A stretch of 64,000 nt of DNA, from positions 14,720,736-14,784,735 of the forward strand of contig CM072893.1 of assembly GCA_037013685.1 (NCBI GenBank). Reading direction: 5' to 3'. Origin of the DNA: Acridotheres tristis. Lineage: Eukaryota; Chordata; Aves; Passeriformes; Sturnidae. Both the position numbers and the translations under genes were made by a program. The notes beneath the pieces are model-generated. The model was given only the letters and a program-made list of their open reading frames with translations, did not search any database and had not been told where the DNA came from. Shown piece after piece: positions 1 to 15,000 of this stretch (position 1 is the first letter of the stretch; each line of letters starts with the position of its first letter).

Positions 1-3000
1 AATAAGAGATCATACTATTATTTTTTTAAAATAACTGTAAAAAAAAGGACTTTGCAAGCACAGAAAGAAGGGTACCAGGAGCACAGCGATAAAAGGGTTT
101 CTTGTCCGTGGTTTGATTTTATGTGTTTTCAGCATTGAAACCAATATCTGCCAAGGCATTCGTAAAATCCTTGTCCCCAAGAGCATGGAAGTCCAACCTT
201 GATGGTTACTCACCTCCTGTTGTAAGCTGCCTTTTGCTTGCTAGTGGTGAGTAAAAGCTTTTGACCCACATTAGACCAGAGGGCAACTCTTTACTCTGGT
301 CCAGCTATCACTACCAGTGTTTGGCAGCACTCTGCCCCTGGGCTGCCTCCCAGCTCAGACTTGTGCAGAGATGTAGAAAAATCATCAAGCTTAACTTTAC
401 CATCGCCACATGTGCAGTGGGAACAGCACTGTTCCTCACAGGATCACTGTAATAACAAGTATAAAAGGCATTCCAGTGCCCAAGAAACACCAGGGAATCT
501 TGGCTGCCTGCCTCCTGCTGTTTCCCATTTTATTTCCTAGCAGGTTACTCAACTCTCCTGCTATGCCAGTGTAGGGGATGTCTGCTGTCTCCTCTAAGTT
601 GGGTAGCATAGACTGTCTTTGTGTGCTGGTAGAGACCACAGGACAAGAACAAAGAGCAGTGAAACTTCTAATGCCCTCAAACAGAAGAGACACAAGAAAA
701 AAAAAAAAGCAGCAATATATTGTTTTTAAGATAGAAGAACATACCAGAGCTAGTCACAGGGGAGAAGGGCTTTGCATTGTGCCATCCTTTTGGTTAGATC
801 CTTGGGGCAGAAATCATTCATTTGTGATGGGATTCTTTGAATTCTGAAGCCTGATGTTTTCAGTTCTCAGCTGGAGGACACTGCTGTATTAGTTATTGTT
901 AACAGCAGCCTCATTCACCTTCAGATGTGGGCTGCTAAACTCTCTTGGGCCACAGGATGCTGACCTAAGGGACTACATTCCAACTGGGGTTTTGTGCAAG
1001 GCACAGCACAGGAAATCCTTGGCCTCTAAACCTTGCCAAAGCAAGAAAAACACATGACTTCAGGTCATTTAGAAGGTGACCTGGAAAAATTAGATGAGGC
1101 TAGATTAAGGATATGCTACATGGAGTAAATCTGAAGAGCAAAACCATGGCTGAGATACTGGAAACAACACCCAAGGGACTCTTTGTCCTTCTTTGAGCAA
1201 GCTCAGTACAGCACACCCAGCAACCCACCTGTCTTTCTCATGTTGTGTTCAGTTGGACATGGTTGATTTGTGCTGTCCAAATCAACACCCCTTACACAGC
1301 AGACTGTATATGAAAGAGTATAGGACTTGGGCTGTGTGGTAGTCACAGTTTCTGCCCAAAAAGCTACGGAGATGGAGCAGAGAATGTGTTTGTGCTACAG
1401 CATGAACAGGCTCTGTCTCCTACACAGTGACAGTGTGAGGCTGAAGTGCATCACAAAGGTGAGCCTCCAGGCCACCAGGTCTGCATTAGAGAACAGGCTC
1501 AGCACATTTCAGGCCATCTGTGAATAAATCCAAGCTTGTACCTCTCCCCAGGGTCATGCTGTATTAACATCATCCAGTAACGAGAGCAACACATGCTCCC
1601 TGCAACTGCAGGCTGCAAGTATTGGTAAAGTATTGCTACAAGCCATGAGAAAGCAACTAGGATTTATGTTGTTTCAGGGAGGGTGTGGGCTTTGGAGTAG
1701 TTGTACCAAAAAACCAGTGTCAGCCAGACAACCCAGCTGGTTCTGACTGGCAGCTCCAAGAGAAAATCAAAGTGGCACATGTTGCTCCTGATTTAGAGCA
1801 ACCTGCATCAACTTGCCAGCCTGTCTTTCAGAAATGTTTATCCTTCAACTTTTCAGTAAGCTTCTGAGGGTGCTTCTAGGAGGAAAACGGAGCTTACCAA
1901 TTCAGAGAACACCAGTTTTCACCCCCAATGTGTTATCGCTGGAGGCAAAAGAGATGCGGTGATGGATCAATTCTTGAGCCCAGAAGAAGAGCCAGCCTTA
2001 ACACAGAACAAATAAATTTTAGGTAAGCTTGTCTTCAAGTGCAAGCATAGTGATATCAAGAGTGTTTCATAGCATGTCTAAGAACTGTTTAGTGCTATAA
2101 TTCTATAGATAGGGATTTTTGTTTTCTCAGGAAGTATGAAAAATGTAAGTACTGAATGGAGGAAGGAGTTAGAGACTGTCAGAACTGACAGTGAAGTCTG
2201 ATGGCTGGAGTCCATTGCAGGAGAGGACACCAGCAATAATATTTGATGTAGGAGCAGTAGCCTGGCCAGGAGGTAGAGAGACTGTCAAATGTGGGCATGG
2301 TGTTGCAGTCATAAATAGCATGGAGATGTGGTAGATGCATTTTGGACCAGCTACTGTCTTTGGGTCATATGAAGTGTGTCTGCTGGTCTACCAGATCAGC
2401 TTGGGTTAATGGGTGTAAGGATGCACTTGGCAGCTGGGAGTAAAGGTACCAATGGGCTCCAGAGGGCCTAGTTTTGCAGCTGAACTGTGCTCACAGCCAA
2501 AAGCCACATCTTTGCTGGGCCTAGGGCTGGAAGGGAACTGACTTTGCTTTACTTGCTTGCCAAGAACCAAGTTCAGGTCCTTAGAGCTCTACAGTGCCCT
2601 TGCTCCAGCTGATGACTTCATGAACACCTAGTGCTGGGAGGAACACAGCTCCCTGTAGAGCCTTAAACTCTCTGTTTCCCTGCATAATCAATGACATCAT
2701 TGCCACCTAAAGGCTCAAACTCTGGTCTTGGCAGGTAAAAGCCTTCTGGGTCACCTTACATTGGGATTCTTGCTCTCAATGCATATTTATGTAATGATTG
2801 CTGTATGGCTGTAATTAAATGACTGTAAAGCACTACCTAAAATGCACCAGTAATAAATTCTTAATAGCTAATGCTATAACAAGCAGTTACACACAAAAAA
2901 ATATATTGTAACATGCAGATTGTTAACAGTATCTGGGCTTGTTTAATGCTCAGCTTTAAATAGTTACAATGCTCACTATTAAAGTGGTGTGTAAAATTTG

Positions 3001-6000
3001 TAACTAGTAAATCAAAAGTCCAATTCAGAAACAAAATATACCCAAGCTTCAGAGGTGAAGAAGCCACAGAAGAGCTTGGAGGATAAACTACCTCTTATCT
3101 CTGCAATCCTTGTGGTGGTGCTACCTATCAGCCATGGTTTCTGGCATACCCCATGTACATTCCTCTGCCTGGCACAGATTCTGTCCATGCCTCTGGCCTG
3201 ACTAATAAACATGGTTAGGATCCCACTTAGATTACAAATATGTGACTAGGTACAGCAACCCATGTTTTTGCATTTTGTGAAGAAAGGATGGGTCAGGGAA
3301 AATTAATTTTGCTGCTCATATTTTTCACTTCTCTTACCCACTCGAAGCTGCTATGCGGGCAATAACTCTACAGAGTTGGCTTCCCATTGCTAAAGAATAA
3401 AATAAACATACATTCAAGACCCAGAAGCAAAATCAGCAGGTGGCAAGGTTTTGCACACTTGGTACAACATTGCTGCACATCAAAGGATGGCTGAGTCTGT
3501 CTAGCCACTGTCAGGAACTGCACACATGGTTGGTAAATACAAATGTACTAACCAGCTGATGACAAGAGAATATTTTATACTACAGTCACAGAAGAAAACT
3601 CCCAGGCCACCCTGCCTTGGGGTCTGCATGCTAATTTACATGCTAAAACAGTCAAGACCATTAGGTTTGAGAACTGCAGCCTGGCCCACAGACCTGCTAT
3701 GAAAAAATTAGACATTTTTGAGGCTTCTGAGGCCTGGCAATCCATAACATCAGTGAAAACTGTGGTAAATTCTGCATATTTGAGAACCAGGATAGGTTGA
3801 TTAATTTCTTCCTTACATTTGAGTAGTGCTTTGTATCAAAAATGTAGCTGCTGATTTCCCTGGATGGCACACAGAGAAAATTTTACTCGGACAGCAGGGA
3901 AGCATCACAACTCCTCTAAAGTTAGGACAGAAAATGTTCACCAATGCAATACGAGAGGGAAAAAAAAATCAAATGTTTTTGTCTTGTGCTGCTCAAAGCT
4001 GTCCAGTACAGCGATTTAGTCTGCTCCTCAACATAGACCTTGTGTGATCTGTGGAGAGCAAGTCCACCTCATGGATTTTGTCAAGTCCCACCAGTTGGGT
4101 GCCTTGCCCTAAATTCATAGCTGGGTGACACTTGTGGGTCTGGAAGCCTCCTCTAAATTTGGAAGTGCTGTTCAGATTACATCCTCCAGCTGCTGAAGAG
4201 ATTTTCTTACAAGCAGTTGGTTACTCAAATACCCTGTGCCTCCCTAGACACAGACTCTCTCTCAGCTTTCAAGTCCAGCCAGCCCTACCTCAGTCATTGC
4301 TGTGTTTGATTCATACCATCTATATCTCGTAGTGCTCCTAGCAATTGATAAATTATGACTCCAGTGAGACTATTGGGTTAAACGCTAAGGAAGAAAGAAT
4401 GATGACAGTAATACTTGTCATTTGTGTGGCAATGTAGCAACACAAAACTCTAAAACATATGTTATCTTGGAAGAACCTTTCCAGGGGATAGGCTTTCTGA
4501 GAAATGTTTATGGCTTTTGAATACATGATAGGCATGAACTTGACATGACCTACTTGGCCAAGCCCTGAGCTTCAGCCTAGTCTTTTACCACCACAAATCA
4601 GTCTATTCGAAGTATAGCCAGACTGATATCTTCACTGGCATGGCAAGGTTATAGCACATAGCAGCTTGAGAAAACACAGGATAGAGGCTACTTTGTTCTC
4701 AGGATTTAAAGACTCAGAAATATCTTTACTAACACCATAAGAAAATGGCTAATTTCTACCCATATAGAAAAGCCAACACAGGCCCTGGGATGATTAAAAT
4801 ATTCGACGCTTGGTTGAAATGAGCAATTGACATCCTTATAGTATACATGGATCCCTCCTTTATCTTGGCATTGGAAAATGCAAGTTAAAGCAGACTTTAT
4901 AAAGGGTTTCTACTAAATATCCTAGACACAAGAGCTGTTTTTCCCTCCTGACTTACCACAGCATCATGCTGCAAGATTTTCTGCAGCTTCATCTCAGCCT
5001 TCATACCATCCTTGCTATGTCAAATTGTCAAATTACACTGACTTTTCGTTTTGTTGTTTAATTAAATATTGTAGAATTAGAGAAATTGGGTAAAAGGTGG
5101 CATATGTTTCTGAGGACTGAGACACCTGTAAAGGAACCTAAAGTCTCTAAAGGCCTTCTCCCCAGCACGGCACTGAATAGCACCAATTATGTTACAGGTA
5201 AAGCTGTAGTCACTGAATTAACTGAACCCAATCAAAGCATCAACAGTATATGCAGTCTGTAGGGGCATTCCCTGCTGAGAAGATGGGAATCCTAAACAGT
5301 CATAAAGGAGTTATTATCTGGGACCTCTCACAGGACCACTTTCCTTTCTTCCTGGGATAGTTTATATATAAGGAACCATTGACCTGGCTGCTCTCGTCAC
5401 CTAGCTGCAGCAAAGCCACCAACACACATATGAATCCAAGGAGATGGCCAAAGGTGCAGGCAGGGATGGCAGCACAAACAGCCCGTGTCATACTCTGGGT
5501 CACTCTGCATCATCAGAATGACCTGCTTGCAACAAGCCTCTGATTGCAATCCTCCTGCTAGTTGTAATTAAGGAAATTCTGTTGCATAGTACAGACACCA
5601 TTATAGTTGCAGTACCAGCCAATTCAAAATTAATATAAATATAATAGCAAAATGTCTCCTATGCGATGGAATCATTACCCTAATACAACTCCAGTAGAGC
5701 AAAGAGTAGGAATGTTTCATATCATCATTCAGAAACTAGTATTTTAAAAGTGTATTGCTCATTCATACAACACACATCTCAGAAACAGATCCACTACAAA
5801 AAGTCAGTATAGAGGAATTAAGCTGAGAATCATTAAAAACATATTTTTTAAATTAACAGCCATCACATTATTACATATAATAATTTTCCTTTCACACTAA
5901 TTTTTTTAATCTATCCATTTCGTTATAAAACATGACACAAAATTTTAGTCATAGCATTGTTTCCCCTAAACATGTGCATTTCAGTAATGACACTTGCATG

Positions 6001-8853
6001 TATAAATTTAGTGAGACTGATACCAGAACGGAGTAGTCATTTATTCAGAAAAAAAAATTACCTTGTTTTTCTGTCTGCAAATTTTCTATAGAAAGTTACT
6101 CTTTTTTCAGTGCATTCATTATTCAGCATATTAGTTGAATAGTCCTACTGAGGCTTCTCTGCTTTTGAATCATTTGCAGCCTGTTAGTTGCAGTTATTTC
6201 ACATTTGAAATTTGAACTCTAGTCCTTCCTTTTTGTTGGAGTTTACACAAACTGATGCTATTCTCCAGTTTAAAAAAAATGTGACCAGAATGAAAATGAA
6301 ATAAATTTTGTACAGACCATCAGCAGTTCACATCTGTGTGTCAACAGGACTAAATTCCTTATCTATAATACAATATCCATGCAAGCACAAGCTGAAAGTC
6401 ATCTTAGGAGAATTCTGAAGAAGCAGTCCCATCTTATAAAGACTGTTATTCCATAGCTTTAAATATCCATGTAGCACACAGTACCTCCTTTTGCCTAGCT
6501 TATGCAGTTATTTTCCTTCTAGAAACAATTCTAACAAAACAGAACAAAACAAAAAAAAACAGTCTTTGAAGGAACACTTCTCTTTAGGTGCAGTGTATGT
6601 CACAGTTATCTGCCCAGCTCCTGTGAGGCTTAGGAAAGCAAGGCTGACAGCAGCATTCAGTCCTCTGAGGTGACAGGAAAATCAAAGTATTTATATAGTG
6701 GAGAGGGAAAGAGAAAAGGATAACAGGCAGCAATGAATAAGAAAAAAACAAAACGGTTTAAAACAACTTTACAGGGAGTAAGAAGTGCCCTAGAGTGGTC
6801 ATTAGCCACACTGCAAGGAATTAGGTACATCAAAAAGGGGGAACATTTGCTGCAGATATTATGAGGTGGGAAGGATTGGAGGAGGTTGTTATTCTTGAAA
6901 GTACTTAATGAACTGGCAGATGGCCCTGTGGTGAGGGCACAGGAAATCCAAGTCCCATTTCTGCTGCAGACCTCCTGTGTGGGATCAGAGAAGTGTCCAA
7001 GATCACCAGCAGGAGCCAGGCAGAGCTGGCACAGGGGACAGTGGGGTGGCCAGTGTCAAAGCAACGATCAAAATCAATGGGAAATGCCTGTTCCAGTGGG
7101 GAATTCCTCCATGCCACCTCTTGCATAAAGCCATCCAAAATGGGCAAAAACATCTGCTTTTGTTTTCACAGTAAAGGCTCACACTGGAGGAGATATGCAC
7201 ATTTGGGAGGGGAGCACATTCCAAAGTGGAGCACTTTGTAATGCTTTTGCAACAATACAAAACCATTCTGGGAACATCACTTGGTGAAAAGTTACTGTAT
7301 CCAAGAGGCCAGAGCTGCCGAAGGTGGCAGAAGGTGCACAAAGGGCTCTTCTTGGCAGCTGGGTAGCAAGGCAAATCACCCCACATGCATGACAGAAGGT
7401 TGACTTGTAGGGACTATTCCGTGGCCTGACACTTCCCTCCTCCTTTTCTATGGATATTTCAGGTAATTAATTGCTCCATTTGCCCTTCAGCTAAGCACTG
7501 TATTAATATGAAGGTGCAAGGAGCTCTCACAGGAGGCTAGCCTTCAGATCCTCTTGCTCTTTGTGCATGCAAAATAAAGTTACACCAAGATATGAGCTTA
7601 GAGCTAGAGAAAATACCTAGGTGGGAAACTAGGAGAACATTTCACCACAGATGGTGTTTGAAAAGAAATGGTCAATGAAGGTGCTTGAACTTAAATACAA
7701 CCTATTTGTTAACAATATATATGTTCAGCAGAAAGATGTGAGCTTTCAGGTTTGCTGTTTAACCCTAAACCACCCCTCAAATCATTTATGTAGAAGACAT
7801 GCTTCAGGCTGTGCCAGAGAAAGACTTTGACTCACTGACTACAACTTCACCCATGTCCTAGACAGGTGCTTCTCTTTTAAGGCTCATGAGTTGATAGACT
7901 TCCTACTATCTCTGCAATGCAGATGTTTAGCTCATTTTTAGAACATACAAAAAGTAAAGTTTTAATATTTTCTTAGAATAGAACTCTGGGAAAAATGTAA
8001 TTTCTAGTCCTCTCTTAAAAAATCCTCCCAACAGTTCAAATCCACAGCTAACACTGTAGAGGAACCACTCTTTCAAAAGAAATGTACCATATGGAAACAG
8101 AGTAATTCCAGAGATAAAGTGATGCCTAAAAAAAAGTGCTTCTCCTTGTAACTGAAGTACTTGCTTCAAGATTAGAAATGGGATGGTTCTTGGAGGGAGC
8201 AGAGAGGAGAGGAATGCAAATTAAAACCAACTTACTAAAAAAATTAGTCAATACTCATATAAATGACAGCTGGAATCACTGTAACTCATTTAGTATTTTT
8301 CTAACATGAACATTTGTCACAAAGAAAAAACCAGTATGGCCAGTAAATACCATTGGAAAGAACCAAATTACTCCTTACAGAGTTTTCCCCATTGAAGTTG
8401 ACAATTAATAGCTAACCAGGGCATAAGATTTTGCATGACTGCTTCTACTCAGTCCAGATCAGTGTGTTGAGCAAATTAGAAGACAAATCAGATTAAGTAT
8501 ATATAAGGAAGCCCTAGTTACCTGGTTAAAGGAAAACCTCCGCATACCATGTTAATACTTTGTTTCTACACCCTTTGAGGAGATATATTTATACAAGACT
8601 TTTCCATAGCATTACTTTTTTCCATGTGAAAGCAGAAGTCTTGTGCTGGCATATCAACGGCTGAGCTTTTTCACTGTGCTAATAATTGCATCTAGAATTC
8701 CAGACAGTAGTAGGAATTTCCTCATTTCCTATGAAGAAAATAATCTTTTAAAATATAATGAAGTTTTAATCAACTGTTCAACAAGGTGAGAGGAAGAAAG
8801 GTGATATCAGCAATACCTCTGGCTTGTGGTGAATGTCTGCTCTCCCCTTTCAG
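1..8853. other. Upstream intergenic DNA / possible 5' non-coding exons of DUSP13
   Basis: I recognise no coding exon, RNA gene or clear transposon here on either strand. The open frames are short, have no family signature and overlap each other in several frames. The DNA is AT-rich with scattered A-runs (for example near 700, 5820-5900 and 6545). The DUSP13 coding start lies one base after a splice acceptor, so at least one non-coding first exon and the promoter should lie somewhere in this stretch, but nothing visible fixes their position. No exon of a neighbouring gene such as SAMD8 was recognised. Confidence 0.55.
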
Positions 8854-9045
8854 GATGGCCTGGGACTCCTTGTGCAGCCAGGACTTACGGCGGCCTAGGA
8901 TAAGAAGTGCCTCAAGCTGGATGCCCGGCAGTAGGAGCAGCACTGGGACACCATCCCTGGAGGAGCTGCGGCGCCTGCTCTGCACACGCACACAGCCCAC
9001 AGGGCACGTTGATGAAGTCTGGCCAAACCTTTATGTGGGAGACCT
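8854..9045 (+). CDS. DUSP13: DUSP13B coding exon 1
   Basis: The acceptor is the pyrimidine-rich stretch ending in CAG at 8851-8853, and the ATG follows after one base (8855). The donor is CT|GTAAGA at 9046. The exon encodes residues 1-63 plus two bases of codon 64 (Leu), so the intron is phase 2. The start is supported by similarity of residues 4-15 to the mammalian TMDP N-terminus. The genomic frame stays open upstream to 8786, so a longer N-terminus from an alternative first exon is not excluded. Confidence 0.88.
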
Positions 9046-12000
9046 GTAAGAGACAGGAAGGGCTGAAGGTTATTGCAACTCTTCCCCCAAATCTTCCACT
9101 CTTTATTTAAAAGCAGAGAGCTAGGCACTAATTTGGGGACCTCTCACAACAGGTCTAAAGTGTTGAACAAGATTGAACTGTGCATACAATGCTGTAGCAT
9201 AGCAAAAATGCACCCCAACTGACTAAAAATAATATCCCCCACCTCCTGGTGTCTCCTCCTGCATGAGTGCAGGAGTCACACACTGCAACAGCCCACTAGA
9301 GCTGTGGCATTGGTACTTCAGGCAGTCATGCCAGAGCTGGGTAAAACATGATGAAGCTCATTTTCTCCTTACTTGGCCAGATGGCATCAGTCCTCTGAAC
9401 TGATGAATACTCAGCAGAGGTGACTTGGTGAGAAAGTCCTTGAAATCAAAAAACCCTTAGCTTGTGCAGAAATACCTCCACCACTGCTTTTAATCTGTTG
9501 AGAGCCATCTACACATGTTTGGGAAAAAACTGAGGGAAATCTAAGAGTTAGTTTCTTAACAAATCACTTCTGTCTTAAAGCATTTTGATGGACACTTTAA
9601 ACCTGATCAGCCTGTCAAAAAAAATAGCCAGTACCACTTCCTGCAGTTGTAACAAACTCACCATCAGCAGCATGTTCTTCCCTGTGTTGCAATGCAGCAG
9701 GCAAATATACTTCCCCATCTTTCTGCAGGTACGTTGCTCGTGACAAGGCACAGCTGAGCCGCCTGGGCATCTCCCATGTTGTGAACGCTGCTGCCGGGAG
9801 ATTCCGCATCAACACTGGGCCCAAGTTCTACAACGACTTGCCTGTGGATTACTACGGAGTAGAAGCAGAGGACAACCCAAACTTTGATCTCAGCATTCAC
9901 TTCTATCCAGTTGCTCACTACATCAGAGCAGCACTGAATTCCCCAAGAGGTAACTAGACCATCTGTGCATGCTGCATATCTTCTGCATAGCAGACAAGCA
10001 GGGCAAGTTATCAAATATCTTCTGACATAAACCAACCCACCTGCATGGGGGTAAGAATGGAGAAACCCAAACAAAGTAGCATCCTACCTGCCTCCTGAAG
10101 TCCTGGTGGTAGTTCTGTTTCGCTGAAACAGGGAAGGTTGCACTGAAAGCACTTTTAAAGAGGTTCTCCCTATGCCTAGAATTATTCATCAGCAAAAGAC
10201 AAAATAACAAGTGTCCTTTATTACCTACAGGTACACACTGACCTGGGAGGGAGCACATAATTTGATCTTTTCAAATTAGTGATGAGATTTAAAATAAAAG
10301 ACAAGGGCAAGTGTCATATAATGCTACAATCTGTGCAAGTCTAGGGAAGAACTTGCTAGAAAGCAACTCTATAGAAGGGAGGTGAAGCAACACCACCAGC
10401 CAGGAATAATGGCATGCTGTTGCTAGAAAAAGTGTAACTTTGAAATAGGAAGAAAATGCACAAAATCCTCGGATTCACTAAATACATGCCAGGTACAACA
10501 CCAGAGGCTTGGGGCCAATGGGAGATCATTACTACTAGGGCAAGCCTTCACAAAAGCAAGTCATCACTGTACAGATACTATTCAAAAGTAAGTGATTTAA
10601 TAAGAGAACACTTGAACACTCAGCAAACCATTTTGCTTGCATCATGGTGAGCTTTAATTGCAATCAGGGTCCTAAAGTACTAACTCCCCAGCTTAATTGT
10701 ATGCACTAATAGATCTGATCCACACCATACTAGCCAGGGAGGGGAGGCACAGTAACTGCAAACAGTGTATCTTCATAATAGGTATCTGCGCATTTCCTCC
10801 TCTTTGGAGGGCTTGTTCTGTTCTGTTACAAAATATTTGCCTTTGTGCAACTTAGGGCTGCATTTGGGGAATTTGAATTTTCAGTCATTTTTATTACAGC
10901 ATATGCTATTTGCAATTGAAGTCATTATTGGCAGTGCTCCAGAGAAAGGTAAGATCCAAAATCTATTCATGTGTGTAAAAGCAAAGTTCCAAATCAATTG
11001 ACAAAAGATGGAAAACAGCTGATGACTTATAGAAGCCACAATAGCAAACAAAATTAGTGCTTTGCAAAAAGCATGCCGAAATACTAAGTTATGAATGCAG
11101 AACAAGTTACAGCTCAAGGCATACTTATCCCTACTCTCATGCTTTTAAATACTGCTTTACTGAACTCATATGGAAGTAGAGTTCTGGGAATGGAGACAAG
11201 GTGAAATTTAATCATATGCTGTCCAGCTGTTGCTGACATTCATCATTTTGAGGAAAGTGCAACAGTTTAGAAAATATATAAACAAGATGTTCTGGAAGCA
11301 TAATTTCCTGAGGTACAGAAATTTAGCAGCTAAATACCCATGACTTGTGCAGGGATGAGACAGGGAAGGGAATTGTTACTCATATCATTTAGAAAAAGAA
11401 AAAAAGTAGTGTTTATTATAAGCAGTGAAATTGAACAACAAAAAAAATACACCAGGTGACAAGAGGCCTGTCCATATTAAATACAGGATGTAATGAGGTA
11501 CTACTGTTTGTTTGAGAAATCATTTAATTTAAGACTGCTGCTTAACTATTACAAACAAATTCAACATAATTTTTTTCTTTAATGGAAATATATTACCCTT
11601 TTTACCTAAGGGGACAAGTCAAAGTTAAGACTATATGAAACACAAACAAATTTAAAACTAAGAATCAAGTACTCATTAGAATTATGTAAGAACTGTTATT
11701 TCCATCATGCCTGAAAAAAAAAAATCTGATGCTTTACACCACAAGTCCAGAAAACAGCACAGACATATTTATTCCAGATTTCTACCTTAGCTGAAAAGAA
11801 TATTATCTTTGGTGATGTAAGGAGTTTGTTTTTAAGGCAGTTTCTTAAAATTCAGGTGCCGGAGTGTGAGCAAAAGGCAGCAGAGCGCTGTGCACTTGGG
11901 AGCTGTTCTTGTCACAAAGGTCAATGGCTGCATCACACCTTGACTTTCCTTCATCATCTTTGTTGTAGAAATTAGAAAATACATGCACTACTATTGCAGC

Positions 12001-15000
12001 CATGCCACATAAACATTATTTTATCATCCCTACTTCCTTGACTGCCTTTCCTTCAGCACAGCCCAGCAGTTTCTTTGCCCATGTAGCTGTTTGGGGAGGC
12101 TCAGACAAGAGTGAGTAGATGTACAATCTGTCCTTTTCCCTACAAGGAGAAACATAGAGTTGGGAAAGTACTGGCCTTCTCCCTCATACTCAGGCTCAAA
12201 GGACAACACCTTGAATATCAGTCTTGACCCTCTGCATGGCCACCTGTGCAATTTGCATTTCTCTGGAGTGCAGCTGAACCTAGGGTAAATCAGCAGGGGT
12301 TTGTAAAGTCTAACAGAATGAAGAGGCAAAGAGAACTTGATGAAAGCATGCCATGAAAACCATTAAACTAACACTGTGCTGACAGAAAGATTCCCAAGTA
12401 GAGAGCTTTGCCTTTTATTGACCTCTGAACATGTTTAAAACAGGCAGGTTAAAATCACCCATTAAAATCTTAAAATGGCAGACTCTCTCTCAGTCATTTT
12501 CCTTCCTCCACTTCAGTGGAGCAAATGAAAAGCTAGGCTCTCTCTCCTGTCACCTTCTTGTTGGTGGGAGTTATGAAAGCTGCTTAACTTTGGAGAAAAG
12601 GGTCCTCTTGCATGACTCCACTGTAGGTGCATTACATACATCAGTCTGACCTCCCACTCTGCAGCAGATGACAGCTCTTACCTGCTCTGACTTGCCACTA
12701 TTTAAAGCTCTCCGTAGGCTTCTTGCTATTTTCAGCTGTGACAAAACAGATACTGGATTAATCACGAAACAGGCAGTGGATTCTGCACCTGGCTAAAACC
12801 TAACAGGAGATGAGAAAATAGTGGAATGAGCCCCTAGGGCCCATTAGCCCAGCTGAGCTCTCCTGCTGAGCAGAATACTTCTGCTGGATCCAATGGAGCA
12901 AGGGGGACAGTGACTATGGGTGACAGATCTGGAGCCTCATTTTAAGACAAATTGAATCCATCCTGCAAGAAAGCAAGGGCTAGTTTAGGACATTTTGCTC
13001 ATTTTAGGACATTTTGCTCATTTAATGATGATTAGCAAAAGGACAATAAGTTATTATGTGTTTTAATGACTGATCTTGTTCAACAACATTGAATTTCCCA
13101 ACTTGAATTTGGCCAACAAAGTTGAATGTGCAAACTTTATCCCTAGTACAAACCCTTTGATGTTAGTAGAGTTACAGCAGGCATGAGCTGGATAGAATAT
13201 CCATAATCCGCTGTTAAAAACCAAGTGTTATTGTTCTGCACAAATCCCAGACAGATGACAGTTATTGTCAGCCTCTGCAAAAAGTAGCTCGAGATGTGTG
13301 GTGCAAAATTTCAAATAAGGATTGCAAGATTTAATAATGCCAGAAGCTAAGTGCCCCTACTTCTCCTCAGTTAATCCCATTATTCCTAAGGGATCCTATT
13401 TCATGCTCAGAGAGAAGGTTGCAACACGGTCCTCCAACGTGGGACCAGTCCAGCTTCTCTTTGCACTGTATGTTAAACCAAATGGGGGTGGGGAAGGCAG
13501 AGTTGGAAGATGGCAGCTCATGGCACGGATTCTGTGGTATAGGAGATGAGGTTATAACCTCCTTGCCTACCACACGGCAGGGGAGCACACAACTGCCTCT
13601 GTGAACACTGCTCTCCGTGGCTGTGCTCCAGCAGCCTCCCAGGAATCCGAGCCTGAATGCTGGGACATCTCAGCTGCATCCCACGAGGGGCTGATGGAAT
13701 GGCTGGAATCGCCCACCGCAGTCACCCACGGAACAGACGTGCTTCAGGCACTGGTCACATGCAGGGTGGCACCAGAGTGTCACTTCACCCATTTGCAGCC
13801 ACTGCTAAGAGACGAGGCTCTGACCCTGTAAACAGAACCAAATAGCAACACAGCTTTTGTTTCCTTACTCAAGTTCAACATTCAATTTGTTTGCTAAAAA
13901 TAATTGCACAGTAAATTCAAATCTGCTTTCATTAGAGCAATTTTACATTAATTAAATCATTTCACATGACTGATTTATCTGCAACAAACAAGTCATTTTA
14001 TTGTCAGTGTACCAGCATTTATCATAGCCTTTGTTTCACTATGCACAGAGGTTAACAATGTTGGAATAGATATTGCACTTGTAAAAGAGATAATATACCT
14101 ACATCCTCATGGGAACAAGTGATCAGAGAACCACGCAGATTAGGACCAAGGTCAATACTTGGGGCTTGTCCAGGTTTTTGCTGAGACACCTTCTTAAGCT
14201 CTTTGCTGATACAGGAGGACTCTTCTGAACTGCAGATAAGCCAGAGAAATAGGGAAGAAAATTCAGTGTATTCCTTCTGGACACACAGTCTTCTCTCAGA
14301 CACAGACACAAAACAATAGAGAGCCAGCCTGTACAAGCAGGAGCCTGGCATTTGTTCTGCTTTCTGTGCCTCCAACAAAAACACAACAGGCAATATTTAA
14401 CAGCAGCATTTATACCCTTGCTCAGCTTGGTCTTCAGTTCAAGACTGCTGGTGGGGCAGAGCATTTTCAAAGGCAGAAGTTCTTCATACAAGTGGGGTGG
14501 GGGAGGGGGAGAAAAAGGATCAAAATATTTTACAAAGAACTAGATTCAGAACATCAAATCTCCTGTCCCCAATCCAGTTTATGCACAAATTTAGATTTAA
14601 TTTCAAAATATATAGTGATGCAAAATCTAATCTAACATCAAGGCCATTTCTTTCTAGTTTTTTCTTGTTTTTCTCCCTTGTGATGCAGCTCAAACCATAA
14701 ATTCTTCTTCAGTTGTAGAGTGCTGGTAGCTCAGTGGTTTTCAGACAAATTTAAAAAAAAAAAAAAAACCAAACAAGAAATAGTGGTTCTGATTCCAAGA
14801 AAAATGTTGAGAACATTTTATTCCTTGGCTTCTGTTATTTGGGGTGCACATTTGGGTGAATGTCTGGATTTCCCATTCCTGTCACCACATTGAAGTTAGA
14901 ACTCCTGCAAACTACTGAAGCAAAGATTTCTCAAAAATCTTTTGGCCTAGCCCTATTTGCAGTACTTCTCAAAGTGACATCGTGCTCCTGATTCCTTTAT

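Noticed and set aside
7003..7386. 127-codon - strand frame
   Set aside because: It overlaps several other frames on both strands, has no recognisable family motif and no plausible splice partners. Frames of this length occur by chance.
13601..13831. 76-codon + strand frame in the CpG-richer patch of DUSP13B intron 2, considered as an alternative exon
   Set aside because: No protein family resemblance, and splice sites bordering it do not give a frame joining the phosphatase exons.
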